Part shown: positions 49,011 to 56,782 of the stretch, in pieces | How the letters are laid out: each line of letters begins with the position of its first letter | How positions within the stretch are numbered: position 1 is the first letter of the stretch | Assembly (NCBI RefSeq): GCF_003399625.1 | Contig: NZ_NBXA01000007.1 | Location: 186,001-250,000 of the forward strand | Direction: 5' to 3' | Origin: Subtercola boreus | GTDB lineage: Bacteria; Actinomycetota; Actinomycetes; Actinomycetales; Microbacteriaceae | Length of the DNA stretch: 64,000 nucleotides | Program-made: the position numbers and the translations under genes | The notes under the pieces: model-generated | What the model was told of the DNA's origin: nothing | Database searches by the model: none | Seen by the model: only the letters and a program-made list of their open reading frames with translations

Positions 49011-49155
49011 CGGAGTTCCTCTCGTCGCGGGCGGCGCTGACGCCGCATCCGCTCCCACGCTACGCGGCATCGCGACGGCCCCGCAGGGGGGTTGACCGGC
49101 GCATCCAATCGCGAGTCCGGATGAGGTGCGGCCAGAGCGGCCGGCCAAGCTCCGC

Positions 49156-50196
49156 TCAGCGCGCCGTGGCGTAGAGCGTCGCGTCTGCCGGCTCGAACGA
49201 GAACCAGACGCTCGACCCCGGAGTGACGTCGAGGTCGGCGACCAGTGCCGGGGCGACATCCGCTGCCAGGTCGTCGCTGCCGAGGCGCACCAGGTCACCG
49301 CGGGGTTCGAGATCCCGAACCACGCGTCGCAGGGAGTTCGCAGCGCCTGCGGGACGTTCGCCGGAGATGCGGATGCCCGACGGCCGGATCGCGGCCGTGC
49401 AGGCAGTGCCGGGTGTGACATCCGCCGGCCCGGGCAGCTGCAGCTCGTCGCCCGCTGCGGTGCGCATCCCCCCGGCGGTGCGGATGCCCGCCAGCACGTT
49501 CAGACCCGCGATGCCGGCCGTGAAGGGGTCGCGCGGTTGCTCCAGCACACTGCGGGTAGGGCCGTCTTCGACGACATGCCCCCTGTCGATGACGATCACG
49601 CGGTCGGCAAGGGTGAAGGCGTCGAGCACGTCGTGCGTCACGATGATGGCCGTGCGCTTCTCGAGGACGCGGCGGAGCATCCGGCGGATCGCCGGCGCGA
49701 CGGCCACATCGAGGGCGGCCATCGGTTCGTCGAGGAGCAGCAGCCGTGGTTCCGCGGCGAGGGCGCGCGCCACCGCGATGCGTTGAGTCTGCCCTCCGGA
49801 GAGTTGCGCGGGCCTGCGGGTCTCGAACTCTGAGGCATCCACTTCGGCCAGCCACCGCCGGGCGGTGCGAAGAGCGTCCGCGCGTTTCACGCCGGCGCTG
49901 GTCGGGCCGAATGCCACGTTGTTCAGCACGCTGAGGTGCGGGAAGAGCAGGGCCTCCTGGGCGAGGAGCGAGATGCCGCGCGCGTGCGGCGGGGTGAAGA
50001 CGCGGCCCCGGAACAGCGTCTCGCCGCCCAGCACGGCCTCGCCGGCATCCGGTGTGAGCAGCCCCGCGATGAGATTCAGCAGCGTCGACTTGCCGGACCC
50101 GTTCGGGCCGAGCACCGCGAGAGTCTCGCCCTCGGCCAGCTCGAACGAGACGTCGAATCCGCGGCGCGCGACGGTCGCGCTGAAGCTGAAGCTCAC
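49156..50196 (-). CDS. modC: Molybdate ABC transporter, ATP-binding protein
   Basis: A 346-residue ABC ATPase driving molybdate import. Walker A is GPNGSGKST, the signature is LSGGQTQR, and Walker B is [12 protein letters not shown] with the switch histidine in IIVTHD. The C-terminal 110 residues form a TOBE/Mop-like regulatory domain. Its GTG start overlaps the modB stop by 4 bp. It is the last gene of the unit. Confidence 0.95.
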   Translation of the reverse strand: MSFSFSATVARRGFDVSFELAEGETLAVLGPNGSGKSTLLNLIAGLLTPDAGEAVLGGETLFRGRVFTPPHARGISLLAQEALLFPHLSVLNNVAFGPTSAGVKRADALRTARRWLAEVDASEFETRRPAQLSGGQTQRIAVARALAAEPRLLLLDEPMAALDVAVAPAIRRMLRRVLEKRTAIIVTHDVLDAFTLADRVIVIDRGHVVEDGPTRSVLEQPRDPFTAGIAGLNVLAGIRTAGGMRTAAGDELQLPGPADVTPGTACTAAIRPSGIRISGERPAGAANSLRRVVRDLEPRGDLVRLGSDDLAADVAPALVADLDVTPGSSVWFSFEPADATLYATAR

Positions 50197-51011
50197 AGCA
50201 GCCCACCTCCCGCGCGGGTGCGGGAGCCCGCCTGGTGAGCGAGACCGACGACGAGAACGGCGACGGCGACCAGCACGAGGGCGAGGGCGACGGCGGTGTC
50301 CGGATCGGTCTCCCGCTGCAGATAGATCTCGAGCGGCAGGGTGCGGGTGACGCCCTGCAGGCTGCCGGCGAAGGTGAGGGTGGCCCCGAATTCACCGAGC
50401 GCTCGGGCGAACGAGAGAACCGATCCTGAGACGAGAGCGGGCAGCACCAGGGGGAGCGTGATGCGCCGCAGCACCGTTGTCGGGCCGGCCCCGAGCGTTG
50501 CGGCGACGGCTTCGTACCGCGTGCCGACCGTTCGGAGCGCGCCTTCGAGGCTGAGCACGAGGAAGGGCAGGGCGACAAAGGTCTGGGCCAGGATCACCGC
50601 GGTCGTCGAGAAGGCGATCTGGATGCCGAGAACGTTCATCGGCTCACGCAGCAGCCCCTGGCGGCCGAAGGTGTAGAGCAGCGCGATGCCGCCCACCACG
50701 GGAGGCAGCACGAGGGGCAGGAGCACCAGGGAGCGCGCGATCCGCTGCCCGGGGAAGGAGGTGCGGGCCAGCACCAGTGCCATCGGCACGCCGAAGACGA
50801 TGCAGAGTGCTGTGGCGGCCGCACTCGTGCGGAGGCTGAGCAGCAGGGCATCCACCGACGACTCGGAGGTGATCAGCGGGATGAACTCTCCCCAGTTGAC
50901 GCGCACGACCATCGCCACCAGCGGCAGCACCACGAAGAGTGCGCCGATGATGGCGATGGCGAGGACCCAGCGGGGAACGGACCCCGGGCCCGAGGGAGCG
51001 ATGCGCGGCAC
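50193..51011 (-). CDS. modB: Molybdate ABC transporter, permease
   Basis: A 272-residue inner membrane permease with about six helices. The EAA loop reads [21 protein letters not shown], the contact site for ModC. Starts with GTG 51011, nine bases after modA. Confidence 0.94.
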   Translation of the reverse strand: MPRIAPSGPGSVPRWVLAIAIIGALFVVLPLVAMVVRVNWGEFIPLITSESSVDALLLSLRTSAAATALCIVFGVPMALVLARTSFPGQRIARSLVLLPLVLPPVVGGIALLYTFGRQGLLREPMNVLGIQIAFSTTAVILAQTFVALPFLVLSLEGALRTVGTRYEAVAATLGAGPTTVLRRITLPLVLPALVSGSVLSFARALGEFGATLTFAGSLQGVTRTLPLEIYLQRETDPDTAVALALVLVAVAVLVVGLAHQAGSRTRAGGGLL

Positions 51012-51020
51012 GGGCTGCCG

Positions 51021-51863
51021 CTAGGGCTTTCCGAACCCGGCGGTGGTGAGCACGGCCTGGCCGTCGGCGCCCGTCACGTAGTCGATGAACGCCTGGGCGA
51101 GCCCGGGGCTCTTCGTGGCGCTGAGCGCAGCGATTGGGTAGGTGTTCACGGCCGCGCTCGACTCCGCGAAGGGGACGCCCTCGACGGTGCTGCCGGCGCC
51201 CTGCACATCGGTTGCGTAGACGAGACCGGCGTCGGCCTCGCCCGAGCTGACCTTGCCGAGCACGTCGGTGACGGCCGACTCCTCGCTCACGGCGGGGATG
51301 GTGACGCCGGTCGCCTGCTCGACGGTGACCGTCGCCGCACCGCACGGCACGGCCGGCGCGCAGATCACGGTCGTGATGTCGGGGTTCGCGAGATCCTGGA
51401 ACGACTTCACGCCCGCCGGATTGCCGGGCGGGGTCGCGATCTCGAGGATGTTGGTGGCGAAGTCCACCGGGGTGCCGCTCACCAGGGTGGCGGCGGTGAG
51501 CTTGGTCATGTTCTTCGTGTCGGCCGAGGCGAACACGTCGGCGGGGGCGCCGCCGGTGATCTGCGTGACGAGGTCGGAGGAGCCGGCGAAGCTGAAGGTC
51601 ACCGTAGTGCCCGGGTTCGCGGCCTCGAAGTCGGTGCCGAGCTTCGTGAAGGTCGCCTTCAGCGAGGCGGCGGCGAAGACGGTGATGGTGCCGGCGGGTG
51701 CGGTCGTCGCCGTGGCGCTCGCCGATGCGTCCGGTGCGCTTGTGCCGGCCGCGGGTTCTGCGGACGTGCCGGCGCAGGCGGCCGCCCCTGTCACGACGGC
51801 TGCCGCCAGCACAAGGGCTGAGAGGTTTCGGATGCTGCGCCCTGAAGCCTTGGTGCGTGTCAT
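51021..51863 (-). CDS. modA: Molybdate-binding lipoprotein
   Basis: A 280-residue substrate-binding protein. The signal peptide ends in a lipobox (GAAAC), so it is membrane-anchored. A Ser/Thr/Ala linker leads to the ModA fold: VFAAASLKATFTKLG, FSFAGSSDLVTQI, GAPADVFASAD and EADAGLVYATDV. The start overlaps the upstream regulator's stop by 4 bp. Confidence 0.95.
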   Translation of the reverse strand: MTRTKASGRSIRNLSALVLAAAVVTGAAACAGTSAEPAAGTSAPDASASATATTAPAGTITVFAAASLKATFTKLGTDFEAANPGTTVTFSFAGSSDLVTQITGGAPADVFASADTKNMTKLTAATLVSGTPVDFATNILEIATPPGNPAGVKSFQDLANPDITTVICAPAVPCGAATVTVEQATGVTIPAVSEESAVTDVLGKVSSGEADAGLVYATDVQGAGSTVEGVPFAESSAAVNTYPIAALSATKSPGLAQAFIDYVTGADGQAVLTTAGFGKP

Positions 51864-52273
51864 GTGTTCTGAACCTTCCCCGCAGGGGTTTCGACGATCA
51901 CCGTCGTGGCTTTCACGACGGCTACAGCAATGGAGCCGAGTTCGAGACCGAGCTCCCGCACGGCCTCGCTCGACATGAGCGAGACCACCCGGTGGGGCCC
52001 GCACTGGAGTTCCACCTGGGCCATCACCCTGTCCATGGTGATCTCGGTGACGAGACCCACGAAGCGGTTGCGGGCCGAGCGGCCGATGTCGGACGGGTCT
52101 TCGGGCAGTACAGCGTTCTTCCGAGCGAGCTGCGCCAGCTCGAAGCCGTCGACGACAGTGCGCGCCGAGTCATCCCTGCTGCTTGCGAGAACCCCGTTCT
52201 CGATCCAGCGGCGAACAGTGTCATCGCTCACCCCGAGGTAGTGGGCGGCGTCCCGTATCCGTATCTGCGACAT
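51860..52273 (-). CDS. Mop-domain helix-turn-helix molybdate regulator
   Basis: A 137-residue protein with an excisionase/MerR-like helix-turn-helix (residues about 1-45, RDAAHYLGVSDDTVRRWIE) and a single Mop/TOBE domain (about 70-130, NRFVGLVTEITMDRVMAQVE) that binds molybdate. It leads the modABC unit and is coupled to modA by the overlap ATGA, so it likely autoregulates the operon. ATG 52273 is chosen; TAGAAT ends seven bases before it. An ATG three codons earlier is also in frame. Confidence 0.88.
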   Translation of the reverse strand: MSQIRIRDAAHYLGVSDDTVRRWIENGVLASSRDDSARTVVDGFELAQLARKNAVLPEDPSDIGRSARNRFVGLVTEITMDRVMAQVELQCGPHRVVSLMSSEAVRELGLELGSIAVAVVKATTVIVETPAGKVQNT

Positions 52274-52475
52274 GGGGACCATTCTATTTCCGCAAAGACG
52301 GATCTCTGGCCACTTCTCCGGTTCAGCTACCGGTTCACGCCGATGGTGTACGCCCGAGTGCGGATCCCGAGTGCGGATGAACGCCCACACGGGCGCGGAT
52401 ATACTTCTACCGCTCAGAGAACACACTCTGTCTGGGTCATCCGGACGCAGCCGGAACCGTCGAAATGGAGCGTTC

Positions 52476-52814
52476 ATGGGAACCTTCACCTACAACACAG
52501 GCCTCAAGGTCGACTTCGACGACCGGGTGCTGGCGCACATCCAGATCGTCGTCGGGGCGAAGCTCCGCCGGGGTGAGCCGCTCTACTTCAGCTGGCGGGA
52601 TGACGACGGGGTCGGCGACGGACGCACGACGGTGTGGCTGCACCCGTCGATGCCGCTCGTCTACAAGTACTTCGGCAGCAAGATGCCGCGCATCAACCCG
52701 GCGTGGGTCGAGGTTCTCGCCGAATCGGCGAACACCGCAGGCGGACTGCGGCTGCTGCCCGAACCGGAGGCGCCACCCGTCGCCGCCTCGCCCATGAAGG
52801 TGCACGCCTCCTGA
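52476..52814 (+). CDS. DUF7882-type small protein
   Basis: A 112-residue protein of a family frequent in Microbacteriaceae: MGTFTYNTGLKVDFDDRVLA, then GAKLRRGEPLYFSW and GDGRTTVWLHPSMPLVYKY. Members are sometimes misnamed ATP-dependent DNA ligase; no ligase motif is present. TGGAG precedes the ATG. The next gene starts within its stop (TGATG). Confidence 0.82.
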   Translation: MGTFTYNTGLKVDFDDRVLAHIQIVVGAKLRRGEPLYFSWRDDDGVGDGRTTVWLHPSMPLVYKYFGSKMPRINPAWVEVLAESANTAGGLRLLPEPEAPPVAASPMKVHAS

Positions 52815-53074
52815 TGAAACGCATCAACATCATCTACGGCGGCGAGACCTACAGCATCGGAGACCGCGAGCTCGACGATGTGCTCGCCGACATCGCTTCC
52901 GGCCTCGCCTCGACAGAACCCCAGTGGCTGTCGGTGAACTACGGCGAGGGAGTGCCCCGCAAGGCGCTGCTGCTGCTCACGGCGGGAGTCGACATCGCGG
53001 TCATCCCGGTTCCCGGGTTCGACGAGGATGCGGACCAGGTCTCCGACGAGCCGCCGCCGCCGCGCGCCCGCTGA
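52814..53074 (+). CDS. Small protein partner of the DUF7882 gene
   Basis: An 86-residue protein beginning MKRINIIYGGETYSIGDREL with an acidic/Pro-Arg tail. Translation is coupled to the previous gene by a 1-bp overlap. Function unknown; pairs of this type recur in the family. Confidence 0.72.
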   Translation: MKRINIIYGGETYSIGDRELDDVLADIASGLASTEPQWLSVNYGEGVPRKALLLLTAGVDIAVIPVPGFDEDADQVSDEPPPPRAR

Positions 53075-53083
53075 GCCCTTCAG

Positions 53084-53308
53084 TTCATCGCGCAGGGCGC
53101 CAGCGGCAAGATCGCGGGTGCAGCATCCATCGTCGCGTTCCGTCCATTCGCGTTCCTCGGGCCGTAATCGGCCGCCAAGTCGATCCTGCTCGGCCGGGTC
53201 TTGGTGCCGAACGACGTGGCGCAGCTCGTCTCGTTCCTCTAGTCCGCGGATTCGGACTACATCACCGGCCAGACGATCCTCGTCGACGGCGGGATCCAGT
53301 TCTCGTAG
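53084..53308 (+). pseudogene. Degraded short-chain dehydrogenase/reductase fragment
   Basis: One frame reads KIAGAASIVAF...FLGP*SAAK, then jumps to VPNDVAQLVSFL*SADSDY and ITGQTILVDGG to a final stop. These are the active-site and C-terminal blocks of an SDR (acetoin reductase-like). The catalytic tyrosine of YxxxK is a stop codon (TAA at 53165-53167), a second stop (TAG at 53240-53242) follows, and about 70-100 residues between the blocks are deleted. The N-terminal cofactor domain is missing. It marks the left edge of the accessory region. Confidence 0.85.
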
Positions 53309-53402
53309 CCGCGCTGCGGTTGTTCTGCCGGCCGTCCGTGCATCCCTAGACTGTGACCGAAGTGATTTCGTGGGGAGATCACACCAGGGGGAGTTCAGGC
53401 GT

Positions 53403-54137
53403 ATGGCTGAGAACAGTTCGTTTCGCGTCGGTGAGGGCCAATTGGTCATGCCGTTCTACATCATCGCCGACACGTCTGGGTCGATGGCCGGTGATCTGGA
53501 CGCTCTGCACCAGGCCGTCCGTGACCTGATCGATGAGCTCCGCCGGGACCCTCAGACGGATGACGTCGCCATGCTGTCTGTCATCACGTTCGGGACGTCT
53601 GCCGGAGTGGATGTCCCGTTGTCGAGGCTGTCAGCCATCGAGTCGGTTCCCCCTTTCGTCTTGAAAGGGGGAACCGACTTCTCTGCAGCGTGGAAGACCT
53701 TCGCCGTCACGGTCGAGCAGGACTATGCCTCGATCAAGGCGGCGAACGGTTCGATGTTCAGGCCCTGTGTCTTCTTCCTGACCGACGGCGAACCCGCCGA
53801 CCGAGCGACATTCCGACAGACTTTCCAGGGTCTGCAGGGAAAAGACGTCACCCCGCGGTGGCCCTACGTCATGGCTTTCGGTTTCCGAAATGCGAAAGAG
53901 GACGTTCTGAAGCAGCTCGCGTACCCCGACTTCGGTGAGAAGCGAGGTCGATGGTTCCTGTCGGACGGCCGGGACGCCAGCGCGGTTCTGCAGGAGATCC
54001 GTCAGACCTGGGGTGCCACCATCCTGCAGTCCACCATGACTGCGTCTTCTCCGAGCCCCTCCATCGTGCCGGCTGCGCCATCCGCCTCGTCGCAGCTCCA
54101 GCACGGAGAAGTGGACAAAGTCGACCAGGCCTTCTGA
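53403..54137 (+). CDS. von Willebrand factor A domain protein (TerY-like)
   Basis: A 244-residue vWA protein. The MIDAS metal site is DTSGSM (D23, S25, S27) with a later TDGEPAD aspartate. The domain covers about residues 15-205 and matches TerY of Ter-associated systems. A Ser/Pro-rich tail of 30 residues follows. GGGGGAG lies upstream of the ATG. Only 2 bp separate it from the phosphatase gene, and a kinase gene follows with overlap, so the three act as one unit. TerY-P triads are predicted phosphorylation switches; the vWA protein may be the effector or target. Confidence 0.92.
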   Translation: MAENSSFRVGEGQLVMPFYIIADTSGSMAGDLDALHQAVRDLIDELRRDPQTDDVAMLSVITFGTSAGVDVPLSRLSAIESVPPFVLKGGTDFSAAWKTFAVTVEQDYASIKAANGSMFRPCVFFLTDGEPADRATFRQTFQGLQGKDVTPRWPYVMAFGFRNAKEDVLKQLAYPDFGEKRGRWFLSDGRDASAVLQEIRQTWGATILQSTMTASSPSPSIVPAAPSASSQLQHGEVDKVDQAF

Positions 54138-54139
54138 AC

Positions 54140-55003
54140 ATGGCTGGGCATGGTGCCGTCGAGTCACGCACAGCAACCGGCCCGGCAATCGGTGAGCCGG
54201 GCAGGATGGCGTCAGAGACGCGGGGTGGCGTGCCACTCTTCGTTTCGTCCGGCGCAGACGCGGAACTGAGCGAGAGCGCGCTCGGCCTTCTCGAGATCAG
54301 GGCAGCCTCGATCAGGGGACTCCAACACCGAAGCGCGGGAACGGAGCGGCAGGATGCCTTCTCGGTCACGTGGGACGAGGATTCGCAGACGCTCCTGGTG
54401 CTGGTGGCCGACGGCGTGGGGTCGCTCCCGGATTCTCGGCTCGCCAGTACTCGTGCGACCGAACTGGGGCAGAAACTGTGGCGGGAGGGTTTCCGCGATC
54501 TCCCGGAACTCGTCCGGGAGATCAACGCCTCCGTCGTCGACCTGGCCCGCGAGTCTGCGACGAAGAGCATGGCGACGACACTCACGGCTCTCACAATCGG
54601 CGTCTGCGAAGCAGGGGGCTTCGATCTCGCGCGTTGTTCGATCGGAGACAGTCCGATCTGGATTCTCCAAAATTCCGAGTGGACTCTCTGGTCGCCGGAT
54701 GGGGACGTGGACGAATCGTTCAGCGCTCCGATCACGGCCATACCGTTTGCCGAGGCTGCCGTGAACGTGCAGTCACAGCTGATCTCCCACGGTGCTGTCT
54801 TCGTGATGACGGACGGAGTCGGAACTCCCTTGCAGCTGTCTCCGGATGTGCGGCTCTCCCTTGCCGCATGGTGGGAATCGCCGCCGAACCTCTTCGAGTT
54901 CGGGTCTCAGGTCTCTTTCGCACGTCGCTCCTTCATCGACGACCGCACTGTCGTGGGGGTGTGGCTCGGCGGCTCAGGACGAATCCCGGAGCCCACCGCG
55001 TGA
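54140..55003 (+). CDS. PP2C family serine/threonine phosphatase
   Basis: A 287-residue PP2C phosphatase. Metal-binding motifs are seen as RQDAF (about 70), VADGVGS (about 93), SMATTLTAL, IGDSPIWI and DDRTVVGV near the C-terminus. It would reverse phosphorylation by the kinase encoded next. The kinase start overlaps its stop as GTGA. The N-terminal 45 residues are low in structure. Confidence 0.93.
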   Translation: MAGHGAVESRTATGPAIGEPGRMASETRGGVPLFVSSGADAELSESALGLLEIRAASIRGLQHRSAGTERQDAFSVTWDEDSQTLLVLVADGVGSLPDSRLASTRATELGQKLWREGFRDLPELVREINASVVDLARESATKSMATTLTALTIGVCEAGGFDLARCSIGDSPIWILQNSEWTLWSPDGDVDESFSAPITAIPFAEAAVNVQSQLISHGAVFVMTDGVGTPLQLSPDVRLSLAAWWESPPNLFEFGSQVSFARRSFIDDRTVVGVWLGGSGRIPEPTA

Positions 55004-56481
55004 GTATCGCGTACTCGTCGCTCCAGCTGGCGAGGAGGCTGGGCGAGGGCGGCGAGGGTGTCGTGCACGAGGTGGCGGGGCTCCCGGTGCGTCACGACCC
55101 GCGGAGGATGGCGTTCAAGGAACCCAAGAAGATCCTCGAAGCTCGGGCTCAGGAGAAGGTGCTCACCGGAATGCGAGATTCGGTGGCGTTCCGCGAATCG
55201 CTCTCTGCATCGGATCGAGCCGAACTGGATGCGCTCGCAGTCTGGCCCGTTGCCATGGTCGTCGATGCGGGGAAGGAGATCGGCTGCCTCATGCCCCTCA
55301 TTCCGTCCCCGTTCCTCGAGACCATTGTCGACTCGGCTGGAGCGCCGATCGCAGAGACTCGGGGACTCGGCGCTCTGTCCCGTGACGAGGAGACGCGCAG
55401 AGCGCTGAAGATCGACACGGATGACGACTTGGTGTTCAGAATGCAGGTCATGGCGAACCTGGCCAGGGCAATCGAGTTTCTGCACCACCGGGGAATCGTG
55501 TACGGGGACATCAATCCTCGAAACGCCGTCTATGATCTCGGCTCGGGCGCGGTGCTCCTCCTCGACTGCGATGCGACGGCCAGCATTTCAGACAGCACTC
55601 GTGCAACCAGGCAAGGGCACTTTCCCTTCTGGGAGCCGCCAGAGTACGCCGGCCTCTCCGCAGCGAGACTCCAGGGGTTCGCGAGCGACTGTTACAAGCT
55701 GGGTTTGGCACTGCTGCGGTTTTTGGATCCAGGCCCCGGGTCCACTCAGAGAAAGGCCCTCACCGCCGCACTCGAAGCGAGGATCACTCCAGAATTCAGC
55801 GCTGTCATCGCGCGGGCAGTAGACCAGGATCCGCATCAGCGTCCCTCTGCCGCTGAACTCTCCGAGAGTCTCCGGCAGGTCATCTCGTGGGCCGTCGCGC
55901 CCCCCTCAGTGAACTTCGTCTCCGTCTCGCGGTCGGCAGTGGTGAGGGGGCAGGACGTGCGGGTTGAGTGGTCGATCTCGTCACGGTCGACCTACACCGT
56001 CGCCATCCAGGATCCGCAAGGAACCTGGCATGAGGCGGATGCGGAGAGCGGAGCGGCAAGCATCCGGATCGCCTCCAGCGGGGTCGTTTCGATCAGAGCC
56101 CGATCGTCGTACAGCGAGGTTGCGGTGGAAGTCGGGCAGGTGGAATGCTACGAGTTGCCGAAATTCTCGGTGAGGATGGGCAGGCTGCCGAGGCTCGCTC
56201 TCCCGGGCTTCGCCTTTCCCCAACTCCCACCGGCCACCCTTGCCGCGCTCTCCGTGCCTTCACCGGCGCTTGTCGGGGCGGGCCCGTCGCTCACTGACGA
56301 GATCGCCGGATTGTCTGAGCTGATGCGGGGCATCTTCGACGATGTCGCGAGTGTGCTTCCCCCGGAGATGCCCACTGCCGATCGCTCAGGATCCGGCCTG
56401 GCAGGGAGTATCAGCGAATCGATGGCGGAACTGAGATCGATTGCCCGCTTGATGGCGTCTACTCGCCCCAGGCGTGACTGA
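55000..56481 (+). CDS. Protein kinase-like protein of a TerY-P triad, with C-terminal Ig-like region
   Basis: A 493-residue protein. The kinase domain covers about residues 8-300: glycine loop LGEGGEGVV (15-21), a candidate ATP lysine K40 in AFKEPKK, catalytic loop YGDINPRN (in place of HRDxxxxN) and DCD in place of DFG (LLLDCDA). SDCYKLGLALLRF matches subdomain IX. After that an immunoglobulin-like stretch (about 305-385, with DVRVEWSISS and ASSGVVSIRARS) is followed by a Pro/Leu-rich linker and a helical tail. GTG 55000 overlaps the phosphatase stop. The altered loops suggest a diverged but possibly active kinase. Confidence 0.88.
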   Translation: MSIAYSSLQLARRLGEGGEGVVHEVAGLPVRHDPRRMAFKEPKKILEARAQEKVLTGMRDSVAFRESLSASDRAELDALAVWPVAMVVDAGKEIGCLMPLIPSPFLETIVDSAGAPIAETRGLGALSRDEETRRALKIDTDDDLVFRMQVMANLARAIEFLHHRGIVYGDINPRNAVYDLGSGAVLLLDCDATASISDSTRATRQGHFPFWEPPEYAGLSAARLQGFASDCYKLGLALLRFLDPGPGSTQRKALTAALEARITPEFSAVIARAVDQDPHQRPSAAELSESLRQVISWAVAPPSVNFVSVSRSAVVRGQDVRVEWSISSRSTYTVAIQDPQGTWHEADAESGAASIRIASSGVVSIRARSSYSEVAVEVGQVECYELPKFSVRMGRLPRLALPGFAFPQLPPATLAALSVPSPALVGAGPSLTDEIAGLSELMRGIFDDVASVLPPEMPTADRSGSGLAGSISESMAELRSIARLMASTRPRRD

Positions 56482-56597
56482 TACCTGAGACGACGTGAGC
56501 GACACCGTTGTGGGAGTGAGACACGGCACGGGAGTTACCGCCATCCAACGTGCCAGCAGATGAGTCGAAATCCGTCTCGCTGACATTCAACCACCAG
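56459..56597 (-). pseudogene. Possible 3' remnant of a minus-strand gene at the hsdM junction
   Basis: On the minus strand an open frame ending at 56459 reads WWLNVSETDFDSSAGT, DGGNSRAV and a His/Val-rich end to GISHAWGE. It overlaps the 3' end of the kinase gene by 23 bases and stops matching anything protein-like where the hsdM homology begins. It may be the tail of a lost gene. Evidence is weak: only composition and position. Confidence 0.3.
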
Positions 56598-56782
56598 TCT
56601 CCGATTCGTTCGAGGAGCGGCGCGCGCAGATCCGCACCGAGCTCCAGGATGCCGGGGCGAACGACGACCAGATCGCCCAGCTCATCGACGATGTCGACGA
56701 GTACACCGGCCGCGGCGTCTTCTGGGTCGACCCCGCTGCCCGCTGGGACTACCTCGCCGAGAACGCCAAGGGGCTCGAAGCG
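56597..56782 (+). pseudogene. Untranslated 5' part of hsdM
   Basis: In frame with hsdM and without stop, this stretch codes VSDSFEERR, DVDEYTGRGVFWVDP and ARWDYLAENAKG, all typical HsdM N-terminal sequence. No ATG, GTG or TTG occurs in it before 56783, and a stop at 56561 blocks the frame upstream. The first 50 or so residues expected before VSDSFEERR are absent. Confidence 0.75.
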
